64,000 bases of DNA from Brassica napus (lineage: Eukaryota > Streptophyta > Magnoliopsida > Brassicales > Brassicaceae): the NCBI RefSeq assembly GCF_020379485.1, contig NC_063437.1, positions 17,571,726-17,635,725 on the forward strand, given 5' to 3'. A program made the position numbers and the translations under genes. Positions 23,224 to 33,756 of the stretch are shown here, in pieces. Under the pieces are notes generated by a model. The model searched no databases. It was not told the DNA's origin and was given only the letters and a program-made list of their open reading frames with translations. Every line of letters begins with the position of its first letter. Within the stretch, counting starts at the first letter, position 1.

Positions 23224-23816
23224 GTGTATTAATTAAAGTGATTAATAAAAATAATTTTACAAGTAATCTGATCATGTAATTTCTAACAAACACCATTTCC
23301 TAGCTTCTTGAATTTCGAATCATTAATGATCATATCAAACATTTCTCTAAAATTATATTTGTGGAAGGAGGGAGAAGATTGGAGATGGGTTGAGGAGAGA
23401 GTTGTGCAAGCGAGGAGAGTGACTAACAAGGAACTGTTGGAGTTGGTTGTACTTTTGAACCACCTGGCGTATGTGTATTTTTCTTTAAAGTCTTTTAGTC
23501 AAAAATATTTGGTATTAATTTGTGGTAATGTGGCAAATTATATTTGTTAGTTTCTCTGTCTTAAACATAAATTAGTAAGCACATGTAAAACAAACTAACA
23601 AGAATAATCTAAGAGTGAGATTAGTTTAAAATTTAGTCTACAAGAATTGTGAAAAACATTCAAATCTTCTCATTGCTTTTGTTGAACACTGTGGTACTTA
23701 TTTTGCTCAGTTACAGTAGATTTTATACCCATATGGTCCTTATCTTATATATTACACAAAATCTAAAATCTAAATACTCAATTATTGACAAACAAAACAA
23801 AAAAAAAATAGAATAA
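23224..23816. other. Gap with an unassigned plus-strand open frame
   Basis: This is where the 5' end of BUBR1 should be. Instead there is an 80-codon plus-strand frame at 23308-23550 whose middle (WKEGEDWRWVEERVV, NKELLELVVLLNHLAYVYF) has protein-like, charged-amphipathic composition. I do not recognise it. It could be a captured gene fragment that replaced the BUBR1 first exon. Downstream of 23550 the DNA is AT-rich without structure. Confidence 0.35.
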
Positions 23817-25814
23817 CTAGTTGCCAAGAGATCCCGAATCATGAAGAAGGTCATGAGAAGGCTCCCAATCAATGGAGGACGAGACAATCATCAAGAGCGT
23901 GGTTAGAACCTGAGCAATAGACGGTCGCGAGTTAATATCAGGTGCCACACAGCTCTTAGCAAGCTGTGCCATGGTGAAAGCCAGCTCCAAAGGATACTCA
24001 TCTCCTAGAGATGAATCCATAAACTCCTTCAGCTTCTCTCTCACATTCTCTCCTCCAAGCACATTGTTTATCTCTCTACACAACAACATCTCTTCCTTCT
24101 CCTCCTTATCCACCGTCGTCACCGCTTCTTTCCCCGAAAGAAGCTCAAGAACCACAACTCCGAAAGCAAACACGTCTAGCTTCGGAGTTATGACTCCGTT
24201 TTCTACATACTCCGGAGCTAAGTAGCCTTGTGTTCCTTCAACATGTCTGGTCAACTGAAGATCGAGATCACCTTCGTCAAGAATCCTCGCTACGCCGAAA
24301 TTCGAAATCTTGGCTTTGAAGTTGGAATCAAGAAGCACGTTGTTGGATTCCAAGTTCTTGTGGATATGAGGCGGCGTCACGTAGTTGTGCAAGTAGTCCA
24401 ACGCCTCAGCTATGTCCCGACAGATCTCAACTCGCTGTCTCCATGTCAGACTCTTCTTCTTGTTAGACGAGTGAAGCCAATCGCTAACCGAACCGTTCTC
24501 CGAGTACTCGTAGACAAGGTACGAGGCTCCTTCGCGGATGCAGAAGCCAGAGAGACGGATGATGTTGGAATGGTTCAGCTTCTTCAAGAGGCTGATCTCT
24601 GAGGAAGACACGTCTCCTTTGATCACCTTCACAGCCGCGTCGTCTCCGTTGATCGTTGCCTTATACACCGAGCCTTTGATCTTGTTCTCCTCGCTGAAGT
24701 TCGAAGTCGCTGACTGAAGATCGCTGAATCTGTAGAGAGTTAACGACTCTATAGCTGATTTGAGACCAGACGTGGTGTCTGAGGAGTTTGATAAGGCGAT
24801 CGACCATTGGTTTGTTGACGTTGTCGGAAGAGACTGTTTGGTCGAGGAGTCCGTAAGCTTGTTCTGTTCTATCAACGACGACGTTTTGGATCTTCGTTTG
24901 TAGTAACAGAAGTAGAGAGATAAGATTGAGATCAAGAGGAGCAAACCGGCTCCGATTCCAACTCCGATGTAAATCCATTTGTGTGAAGAAGAAGACCCCC
25001 CCGGAGGATCCACCGGCGGCGACTGCGGCGGAGTAGCAACCGGCGGCGTCGGCGACGGCGGAGTAATCACGATTCTTGTAGGTTCCGTCCTGAGAGGAAC
25101 GAGAAGCGGAGTGAAGAAGTAGATGTTGTCGGACGTGAGCTCGTTGCCGGAGCTCACGGCGGGTGTTGAGCTTCTGAACATCTCGGCGATGGCGGAGACG
25201 CTGTCTCCCTGCGCGACCAAGTAGGTAAGAAGGTATCTGAACCCCGCGGCGGTTTGGTTCGCGGTGGGGCAAGCGCAGCGGAGAGGGACGAGGAGGTTTA
25301 GCCCGGCGGTTAGGTTCCTCTCGCCGTAAGGGTTCTGCGACATCATGGCTTGACACGTGGAGAGAGCTTGGTAGGTGTCGTTGGCTATGGAGAAGTAAGT
25401 CTCCTGTCTTTCGCCGGAGAGTCTGTAAGTGGCGTTGTGCTGGTAAAAGCCACCGCCGCCGGAGCAGGAGCAGGTGGTCGGGATGACGACGAGTCGACGG
25501 GTGGGGATTACGGTGGTTAGGGAGGTGAGGTTGTTGAGGGTCTGGATCTCGGCGGCGGAGGCGTTGAGGAGTGTGGCGATGGAGTTGGGAGTGTTGTACG
25601 GTGGGAGAGACCAGAAAGTGAGGTAGGAGCGGCATGAGCGTGGGCCGTTACAGGTGAAGCCGTTGGTTATGTTGTCGAAGTCACGATTCTCACAGTCTAG
25701 CTGGTGGTTGTTGACGTACGGTTGCTGAGCTTTGGTCGGTGAAGACGCGGCGAAGAAAAGAAGGAGGAGAAATAAAGGGGAGGTGGATAGCGCGTGGAGT
25801 GTACGCGCAGCCAT
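23817..25814 (-). CDS. LYK5: LysM receptor-like kinase LYK5 (chitin receptor)
   Basis: Single exon, 665 residues. A signal peptide covers residues 1-29. The ectodomain has three LysM-type repeats held by paired cysteines (CRSY, TCSC, CAC) and many N-glycosylation sites, then a Pro-rich stalk (PPSPTPPVATPP), a membrane segment (IGVGIGAGLLLLISILSLYF) and a kinase-like domain from about residue 370. Catalytic motifs are degenerate: HKN at 485-487 replaces HRD, NFG at 505-507 replaces DFG, and the glycine loop is lost, so it is a pseudokinase. The Lys of AVKV remains. Arabidopsis LYK5 binds chitin oligomers at the plasma membrane and signals through CERK1. It lies between BUBR1 and At2g33585 as in Arabidopsis, with GALS1 missing. 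Confidence 0.95.
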   Translation of the reverse strand: MAARTLHALSTSPLFLLLLFFAASSPTKAQQPYVNNHQLDCENRDFDNITNGFTCNGPRSCRSYLTFWSLPPYNTPNSIATLLNASAAEIQTLNNLTSLTTVIPTRRLVVIPTTCSCSGGGGFYQHNATYRLSGERQETYFSIANDTYQALSTCQAMMSQNPYGERNLTAGLNLLVPLRCACPTANQTAAGFRYLLTYLVAQGDSVSAIAEMFRSSTPAVSSGNELTSDNIYFFTPLLVPLRTEPTRIVITPPSPTPPVATPPQSPPVDPPGGSSSSHKWIYIGVGIGAGLLLLISILSLYFCYYKRRSKTSSLIEQNKLTDSSTKQSLPTTSTNQWSIALSNSSDTTSGLKSAIESLTLYRFSDLQSATSNFSEENKIKGSVYKATINGDDAAVKVIKGDVSSSEISLLKKLNHSNIIRLSGFCIREGASYLVYEYSENGSVSDWLHSSNKKKSLTWRQRVEICRDIAEALDYLHNYVTPPHIHKNLESNNVLLDSNFKAKISNFGVARILDEGDLDLQLTRHVEGTQGYLAPEYVENGVITPKLDVFAFGVVVLELLSGKEAVTTVDKEEKEEMLLCREINNVLGGENVREKLKEFMDSSLGDEYPLELAFTMAQLAKSCVAPDINSRPSIAQVLTTLLMIVSSSIDWEPSHDLLHDSGSLGN

Positions 25815-25924
25815 GTGGTGGTGTTTGTTTGAAGGAAGTGTTTGGCTTTTGAGGTAATCTCTCCTGATTTAAACAGAGAGGAGGAGAATAGAGATAACCA
25901 CAAGGAGACGGCGAAGACTTTGCT

Positions 25925-26082
25925 AGTCAAATGAACGCGTCGTTGGCATTGACTTTTTGCGACATTTCTTATTGGTTGGTCCCACTTTTCTTAAAATTAT
26001 AACTGGAGAATTTGGGTACGTCTTCATAATTTTCTTAGTATGTTTTAAGGAAATAATTCGTCTTTTGTATTGAACAAGTCAA
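25925..26082. promoter_or_regulatory. W-box cluster upstream of LYK5
   Basis: Three TTGAC cores lie upstream of the LYK5 start: minus strand at 25925-25929, plus strand at 25949-25953 (TTGACT) and minus strand at 26078-26082. WRKY factors bind TTGAC(C/T), and promoters of chitin-responsive genes are often enriched in them. The short motif makes chance occurrence possible. Confidence 0.35.
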
Positions 26083-27162
26083 CATGATCTGTGGAATAAA
26101 TGACATTGTGGAAATAGATCCAAGAAAACAATTGGTGTTTGTATGTGAATAAAGTACCTAGATGAGCTGGAAATATCTGGTTCCCCCGCCCAGACATAGG
26201 AGATTAAAGACAGTGAACTGTGATGCTACTACCAGAGATAATAAGATCTGCGTGATTCTCATTTTCCCAACTGAGAATTTGAAGAAAATTGCGATGCAGG
26301 AGATGTTTGAAGAAGAAGGCCACAGGCTAAACTTTAGTGTTCTTGTTTGAGTCCAGTGCGCTTTACAAATAGCAAATTTCACCAAGGAGACTTTGTTGTT
26401 CTCTCCTAACGTGGGGTTTTCAGTGTCACAAAATTAAAAGGATTGATTTCATGTTGCGGTTTTTTTTTTCTGTAACAAAATCGTCTATACTCATGACCCT
26501 TTGAGGATTACAAAAGAACTTGCACGCCTTCACTAATCTTGATGCAAGTAGTATGTAAAGAATTAACTAAAGTAACACACACCAAACTGAATCAGTTCCA
26601 AGAACCGCATGACAGAACAAACCAAACCCATATAACCAATTCACACATGAGAGAGTCTTCCGTCCAAACACGATCAGTTAATATCTATAACCCATACAGA
26701 TATAAATCCTCCATTCTACGCAAGAACAAAACATCAGAATTGCATGATAATAAAAAAGATGATCAATTCCGTTTGCAACTGAACTAAAAAGAAAGAACTA
26801 ACATAACCACAACATAGTAGAATAACCCCAATGTTCAAAACTAATTGCAAGAACCTGAAAAGATACAATCATACAAGTCAATGCACTCTACATCAAAATC
26901 GTAAAGAGAAAGCTGAGAGAGTCAAAAGTTTCAGATTCCCTTCTCAAACCTCACAAACGCATATAATAAATCCTTCAGAAAAAAAAAGTTTCCATCTTTT
27001 TTTTTTAACTCGATTGTTTGTAAAGTCACACATCTATAGTGTTTTGTCTGTACAATGATCATCTTCGTAGCTATCGGATTAAACAAAACAAAACTGCCGA
27101 AGCTAACAGACTTACAAAGTGATGTTCTCAAAAACTTGCAGAAACAAAAAAAAAAGAAACAT
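26083..27162. other. Intergenic region upstream of LYK5
   Basis: No gene was recognised. A 62-codon plus-strand frame at 26162-26350 has a mixed, protein-like composition (VPPPRHRRLKTVN, MFEEEGHRLNF) but matches no family I know; the opposite strand is also open. The right part is A-rich 3' flank of the small gene at 27163. Confidence 0.35.
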
Positions 27163-27536
27163 TCAATCCTGTGGTTTATCATCGGTTATGTTCTTGTTTC
27201 CATAAACCAGACCAGTAACCTGCAAAACAGTAAACCATCGAATGAAACATCTAAACACCATCCTAACAAATGATTGATTGATGTTTTTGTGAAATTGACC
27301 TGAGGATCAGCGATTGGTTTCCTCTTCTCCACGTAATCATTTCGATCCGCCACCGCCAGAAGTGCCCTAGCCTCTTGTTCCTTTTTGAGATCCTGAGCCG
27401 GTTTAACCCAGAGATAGTAAGCGACTGTACCCGCGACGAGCCAAGATGCGAGATTCTGACCTCCTCTAAGACCTCCCATGGAGTTCCCCACGAAAGACCT
27501 CACCTTCCCCATCGATCCTCTCCAATCGCTACCCAT
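27163..27536 (-). CDS. Small single-membrane-span protein, At2g33585 type
   Basis: Two exons, 27536-27300 and 27219-27163, give 97 residues. A glycine-rich N-terminus (MGSDWRGSMGKVRSF, GGLRGG) is followed by one membrane-spanning helix at about residues 33-52 (LASWLVAGTVAYYLWV) and a charged helix (KPAQDLKKEQEARALLA). A methionine five codons upstream at 27551 is also in frame, but MGSDW is the more natural start. The layout, with a short N-terminal tail and C-terminal charged helix, resembles small organelle membrane proteins, but I cannot name a function. Position next to CRL1 matches the Arabidopsis order. Confidence 0.75.
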
Positions 27537-27906
27537 TGATGACCAGAACACGAGTCTGGATCTCTCTCTCTATCTCTGACGTTCGCTTGACTTTTTGATG
27601 ATGATTCGATTTTGATTATTCTCATTTGCTTGATGCCCACTGCGATTACTAAACCCGGTTTAATCACCAATCTGTTGGTTTGTGATTTGACAATCGTGCG
27701 TCTATAATTGATCCACGTAGCATTTGGAGATTTATTTCTAGGCCCATGGGCTTTGTATAAGGTAAAGCCCAGATCGATAAAAAAGGATGGAGACAAGAAG
27801 TCAAAGAAATAAATAAAGAGGAGTGGGGAGAAACAGTACACACCTGGCATTCAGACAAGGTAGAAGAATATTGAAGAAGCATCTCGGAGATAAAAAAAAT
27901 AAAAAA
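27537..27906. promoter_or_regulatory. Divergent promoter between the small membrane gene and CRL1
   Basis: Two genes are transcribed away from each other with 370 bases between start codons, so the region must hold both promoters and leaders. A CT/GA stretch (CTCTCTCTCTATCTCT) lies near 27561, just upstream of the minus-strand start. The arrangement is the same as in the Arabidopsis gene order. Confidence 0.5.
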
Positions 27907-29388
27907 ATGTCGGTGGCGGCGAAAGGAAAGGTTTGCGTTACCGGTGCCGGAGGTTTTCTTGCTTCGTGGGTCGTCGATCTCCTCCTCTCCAAGGATTACT
28001 TCGTCCATGGCACTGTCAGAGACCCTGGTACTTTATCTTGGGCTAAGTTGGATTCGCTTATAATCAATCCTTTTGTGGTTTCTCTGATTTAGCTTTTGAG
28101 TTTGTTTTTTCAGACCATTATTGTTGTGTCTGTCTGATCAAGAGTTTTCACATGGAGTTTATGTTTTTTTATTTATTACAGATAACGAAAAGTATTCTCA
28201 TTTGAAGAAGCTGGAGAAAGCCGGTGACAAACTCAAGCTCGTCAAGGCTGATTTGCTCGACTACCCCTCTCTTCAATCTGCGATTGCAGGTTGCATCGGC
28301 GTCTTCCATGTGGCAAGCCCTGTTCCATCATCTTCAGTCCCAAATCCTGAGGTGAGGATCTTACATAGCTCTGAAGCTACGTACTTTGTCTCGCTTTGCT
28401 GATACTGTTTTTTTTTTTGCAGGTGGAAGTGATGTCACCAGCTGTGGATGGGACGTTGAATGTGCTTAAAGCTTGTGTCGAAGCAAATGTTAAGCGTGTT
28501 GTGTACGTTTCCTCTGCAGCTGCGCTTATGATGAACCCTAATTGGTCAAAGGATCGAGTTATAGATGAGTCTTGTTGGTCTGACCTGGAGTTTTGCAAAA
28601 GAACTGAGGTTAATACTTGATCTCACTTGTTAAATTTTATATTTTCAAAATTCTTTTGTTTTTTCTGAGTTTAGTCCCTTTTGGCAGAATTGGTATTGTG
28701 CGTCAAAGACACAAGCAGAAAGTGAAGCTTTCGAGTTTGCAAAACGAACCGGGATTAGTCTCGTCAGCATTTGCCCTACCATGGTCTTTGGACCTGTACT
28801 GCAGCAGCACACCGTGAACGCTAGTACTCTTGCTCTCGCCAAGCTTCTCAAAGGTATAATCACATCTTGATTTTTACAAAGCAACTTGGTACATGGGTTG
28901 TTGAATCTATGAGGGTCTTGATCCTATTTACATGGGTTGCAGAGGGTTTTGAGTCACGGGAGAACCAAGTGAGACTTATTGTAGATGTGCGTGATGTGGC
29001 TCAAGCGTTACTTTTGGTTTATGAGAAACCAGAAGCTGAAGGAAGATACATATGTACAGCCCACAAGGCTAAAGAAAAGGATGTTGTTGAGAAGCTCAAG
29101 AGTCTTTACCCTAATTACAACTACCCAAAGAGGTAACCGAACAACACCTCATTGGTTATTTCATCAATAAACAATGTCACAAACCTTTAGGATAGTGTGT
29201 GAAGTTTCTTCTTGATCTTAACTTTGATCCAAGCTCTCTTTATGTAATGTAACAGCTACGTCGAAGTGGAAGAAAGGTCGACGATGACTTCAGAGAAACT
29301 GCAGAAGTTGGGTTGGAGTTTCAGGCCGTTGGAGGAGACACTTGTGGATTCGGTGGAGAGCTACAGGAAAGCTAAGATTCTGGACTGA
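27907..29388 (+). CDS. CRL1: Cinnamoyl-CoA reductase-like protein, CRL1 homologue
   Basis: Six exons: 27907-28027, 28182-28351, 28423-28608, 28688-28853, 28943-29132 and 29256-29388, giving 321 residues, the same as I recall for Arabidopsis CRL1. It is an extended short-chain dehydrogenase: the NADP-binding [13 protein letters not shown] motif is at residues 12-24, VRDP follows, and the catalytic NWYCASK (Tyr and Lys of YxxxK) opens exon 4. The family reduces cinnamoyl-CoA-like or aldehyde substrates, but CRL proteins deviate from true CCR and the substrate is uncertain. An in-frame ATG at 27823 would add 28 basic residues; the start at 27907 fits the family. The neighbouring duplicate CRL2 of Arabidopsis is absent. 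Confidence 0.92.
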
Positions 29389-30204
29389 TAACTTGGAAAA
29401 AATAGTAAAAGAGAGTTCTACTGGTTATGTTCATGGCTCCATGTGTTTATCAAGTGTTCAAACCTGCGCAAACACACTCCCTCTGTCTTTCAATCATCAT
29501 TACTCAATAATAAGAGCTGTGCACATTACTCAACATTGCCTGTAATAAAAAATGTTTGAATGTTTGAACTGCGGAAGGATGCATGATACAAGTCTAGTTA
29601 TGACGTGTTTAGACTTAGAGCTCTTAACCCATATGCCATAGTGACCAATAGACACATTTTAGCGTCACAAGATGATTAATGTTTGTATGTGGGTAGATTT
29701 GAACTATAAAAAACGATGTTATAAATTGAATTTGGTAAGTGTAAAATATAATATAATAAAATAATAATATTTTAAAAAACTTAAGTTAATATGTGACTCA
29801 GTTAAAATCATAAATTAGTAATTAGTGTATATATAAATTATATACAAATATAAACAAAACTTTCTATTGTCTATTCTTACAATAACTTTATTTTAAAATT
29901 TTACTGTTTATTTCAATATTTTATTGTTATTCTCTTGAACGGAACATATGTGAGAACTTTGATCAAAAAGAAAAAAAAAAGAAAAAATTCAATAATACCA
30001 CGTTTACGGTTTACCTAGACCGGACACGGAACCGGATCCCGCTTGAGGCTCAGACCTGGATGCTAAACCAGGACCCAGACCTGGACCCGTTTAGCTTTCG
30101 GACTTAATTAGCTTGCACTCGATAAATCAATTCTTTTTTTTTTAACTCTCTTGATTCCTCTCTTTCTTCTCCGGCGAAGTGACCTTACTTTGTGTCGAAC
30201 ACTC
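29389..30204. other. Intergenic region between CRL1 and SWI3B
   Basis: I see no gene. The CRL2 gene found here in Arabidopsis has left no trace I can see. The middle (29700-29960) is AT-rich. A short GC-richer patch at 30015-30095 contains repeated GACC(C/T)GGA-type words (ACCGGACACGGAACCGG, GGACCCAGACCTGGACCC), just upstream of SWI3B. Confidence 0.4.
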
Positions 30205-32550
30205 ATGGCCACGAACGCTCCAATACCCGGCGGATCCAGCGAAATTCCCCCCGTTACTCCCTCTCGTCCAATCATACCCGAAGCTCCGTCGGAAATCTCC
30301 CCATCTTCGAACTCCCTCCAACCGCCTCCTTCCTCTTCCGATACCGATCGCATCTACATACCTAGCTACTCCCGTAAGTCCCCCTACGCCTCATAACCTC
30401 CGGTTTATTATTATCCACTTGTTTTCTAATGAATTTGAGCCGGTTAGGTTGGTTTTCATGGACCGAGATCAACGAATGCGAAACCCGCTCCCTCCCGGAG
30501 TTCTTCGATTCGAGGTCCTCCTCGAAGAATCCTAGGGTTTACCTCTACTTGAGGAACTCGATTATCAAGCAGTACAGAGACGAACACCCTAACAAGATTA
30601 GCTTCACCGACGTTAGGAGGACTCTCGTGGGGGATGTTGTCTCTATTCGCCGGGTGTTTGATTTCGTAGACTCGTGGGGGCTTATCAACTACTCTAGCTC
30701 CGCCTCTGCTAAGCCTCTCAAGTGGGACGATAAGGAGGCCGTTGCTTCTGAGCCTCCCTCGACGGTTAAAGAATCTGCTAAGAGGATCTGTAATGGATGC
30801 AAATCTGTTTGCAGCGTTGCTTGTTTCGCCTCTGAAAAGGTTTTGATTCTTTCTTCTTGATGATGATGATGATGAATTGATGATGCTGATGATGATGGCA
30901 TTTTGAAATTAAGTAGTTGATGTTGATGATGATGATGATTTCATTAAGAAACTAAGTAGTTGATGTTGATGATGATGATGATGATGATTTCATTAAGAAA
31001 CTAAGTAGTTGATGATCTGATCTGATGATGATGATGATGCATTTTGAAACTAATTAGTTGGTTTTGATGATGTTGATGATGATAATGATGGTGATAATGA
31101 TGATGGTGATGGCATTTTGAAACTAAGTGGTTGATGTTGATGATGATGATTTTGAAACTAAGTGGTTGATTTTGATGATGATAATGATGATGATGATGGC
31201 ATTATGAAACTAAGTACGTTTTTTGTTTCTTTGCAGTATGAGTTGACATTGTGTGCGAGATGTTATGTTCGTGGTAACTATCGTGTTGGTATTAACTCCT
31301 CGGAGTTTAAGCGTGTTGAGCTTAGCGAGGAGTGGAAGACGGGGTGGTCTGAGAAGGAGACTCTGCTGCTGCTGGAAGCTGTTATGCACTATGGAGATGA
31401 CTGGAAGAAGGTTGCGTCGCATGTTACTGGTAGGACCGAGAAGGATTGTGTTTCTCAGTTTGTCAAGCTTCCGTTCGGGGAACAGTTTGCGAAGGACTCT
31501 GACTCTGAGGATGCTTTGGAGACGTTTGATCAGATCAAGGGCTCTGCTGATCATGAGTCTGAAGGAAGAGTTAAAGATGGTTCGTCTTCTCCCGATAATA
31601 AGAGGATGAAGTTGACTCCTCTTGCAGATGCAAGCAACCCAATTATGGCTCAGGTTTGATGTTGTTCACTACAGTTCTATTATCTGAGTTCACTCTCTAT
31701 ATATATGTTAGTCTTATATGTGTGAAATGTCCATTATGCATGATAGTTTAAAACTTTTTTTATGACAAAGTATAGCTTAACAATTTAATCGGTTCTGTCG
31801 TTAGGCTGCTGAAGAATAGTCACTGCGCTGTTCCATGACTTATGTAAATGTCTCTTTCTAAGAGCCTATAGACATTTAAGTTCTTGAACTTCTGTAATGT
31901 TGTACATGTTACTTGTATTTTATCTCAATTGTTATGGTCCATTGGCCGTCTCTGAATGAGATTCTTCCTATCATGTCTTCTCCAGGCTGCTTTTCTTTCA
32001 GCTTTGGCTGGCACAAAAGTTGCAGAAGCAGCAGCACGAGCTGCAGTGACAGCTCTATCTGATATAGACCACGAAGCTGGCAAAAGCGCTGGTGGAGACC
32101 CAAACGGACAAGGTATCACGGATTATAGCTAACATAATTGTAGTCTATTTCTGTCTCTTGTCAACACTAGTGACACTTTGTTTTCTGGTACGCAGAGATC
32201 AACGGTAACGACTCAGAGAGAGCTGTGGCTGAAGCTAAATCTCTGATTGAGAAGGAGGAGAAAGAGGTAGAAGGAGCCATCAGAGAGATTGTAGAAGTAG
32301 AGGTCAGTAATAACAATCCCCAACTTCCCGTTAAACATTTTTTTAATGATTATGCCTAAGTTTGATTGATGTTGGTTAACAGATGATGAAGATTAGAGAT
32401 AGGATTGTACATTTCGAGAAATTGGATTTGGAAATGGAGAGAAGCCGGAAACAGTTGGAGGACATGAAGAATCTACTTTTCACTGATCAGTTGAACATCT
32501 TCTTCCACACAAGAAGATCCAGGAAAGCCGAAGATAGAGCAGAGTGTTAG
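30205..32550 (+). CDS. SWI3B: SWI/SNF complex subunit SWI3B
   Basis: Six exons: 30205-30373, 30448-30839, 31237-31653, 31986-32112, 32196-32302 and 32383-32550, encoding 459 residues. Domains in order: a Pro/Ser-rich N-terminus; SWIRM at about 55-145 (WFSWTEIN, KISFTDVRRTL, WGLINY); a ZZ-type zinc finger at about 172-205 (CNGC, C-V-A-C, CARC); SANT at about 222-268 (WSEKETLLLLEAV, DWKKVASHV, RTEKDCV); and a C-terminal coiled coil (VHFEKLDLEMERSRKQL). SWI3B is a core subunit of plant chromatin-remodelling complexes with BRM or SYD ATPases and acts in the nucleus, including in ABA signalling. Intron 2 holds a long GAT-rich repeat. Confidence 0.95.
30849..31215 (+). repeat. GAT-rich minisatellite in SWI3B intron 2
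   Basis: Most of the 397-base intron is (TGA)n/(GAT)n runs punctuated by a recurring word, GAAACTAAGTAGTTGATG or close variants, at least six times. This makes a compound minisatellite with units of about 50-70 bases. Units differ in GAT number, so length probably varies between accessions. The word continues to within 22 bases of the exon 3 acceptor. Confidence 0.85.
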
Positions 32551-33756
32551 AAGTTAGAATGCACTTTTGAGTTTCGAACTGTGATCTCTTCCTGTGTTTG
32601 TACTTTGTAGTTTACTTATTAACATTCCTAGTAGCAAAATGAACCGAACAGTACTGAGCTGCACTAGAATATTATTTAACGTGATTGTTTTATTTTTCAT
32701 CATAAGAAGTGTGGTGGATCTATCCCTACGTTCTTTAAGAAGTATGACAAACAGTTTAATGGATGAGTGGTGTAGGCATTAGCATATGAGTATCATATAT
32801 ATCATACATGATGAAAAGGAGCATAAAAATTTGAATTTTATATCATGCAAAATGCATCTTATATAAATCAAAAATTTGAAACCGAGAATAATAGAAGAAC
32901 ATACAGAAATTGAATAAGAAAATACATCAAATTTTGTCCATCCTCAGTAAAAACACTAAGTTATATCTATCATTTGAAGAAAATTTATATAGAAATAAAA
33001 ATTAGATAAAACTTCACTGAATGAAAACTAAAATTTACTTATACTATATTTTAGAAGATAATTTACTAAAATATGTTTTCTTATTCTTTAGTCTTTACAT
33101 TTTAATTCCCGAAAAAGAAGAGAAAGGAAATAATTCCATAGTTTTATTTTTGGTAAAATATTTACATAGTTTTACTTTTGGTAAAATAGTTACATAGTTA
33201 ACTTAATAGTATAGACTAAAATATTAAGAATTGCGAAAATCCCTTTTTTTTTTTTGAGCAACGCGAAAATCCCTATTTAATCCTCAAAGGAAACTCATTA
33301 TATATTTTCCTGCTTGGAAAGTAAAATATAATAAAACCCTAATAATTGTAGGCAGGGAAGGGGAGGGAATCTTCTTTGCTTCGTTCCCTGAATTTCCGCA
33401 GTTGTCGTAAGTTTTCTTTCTTTCAATTTTTTTTTTAATGTTATCTGACTTTCTGAAGGAAAATAATTAATCCTCTGTTAATATTTTAAAGTTTATTATT
33501 TTAATCTCAACTGTAATTCGGAAATTCCAAAGTTTTTTTTTTTTGTTTTAGAGATCTAAAAAATCAAATCTTTTCGAATTCCGAATTGTCAAAAAGTTCG
33601 AATCTTTCTCTCCTTCTCGGGTTAGTAGTTTGATTAGGGTTTAGTGTTAAAGTTTCGAACTTTCTCCATCTACAGTCTTCACTTGAGAGCTTCAGTTGTG
33701 GTGAAGTTTCTGCTAAAAGGGCTTCCTTTTTTTGTTTGTCTGATAGTGACGGAACC
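32551..33756. other. Intergenic region and AHL10 leader
   Basis: The left part is AT-rich without genes. A likely AHL10 leader begins near 33360. It contains a plausible leader intron from GTAAGT at 33407 to TTTTAG at 33551, because the donor follows a normal-looking exon end and the acceptor has a long T tract. Confidence 0.4.

Noticed and set aside
24661..25635. Long minus-strand frame of 324 codons
   Set aside because: It overlaps LYK5 in another frame of the same strand and reads as Arg/His/Pro-rich low-complexity protein; it is a GC-rich shadow of the receptor gene.
26162..26350. 62-codon frame with protein-like composition
   Set aside because: No family resemblance, no neighbouring exons and an equally open opposite strand.
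30849..31215. Regular repeats that could be read as a CRISPR-like array
   Set aside because: The unit is a GAT microsatellite with variable length inside a plant intron, with no constant spacers or cas genes.
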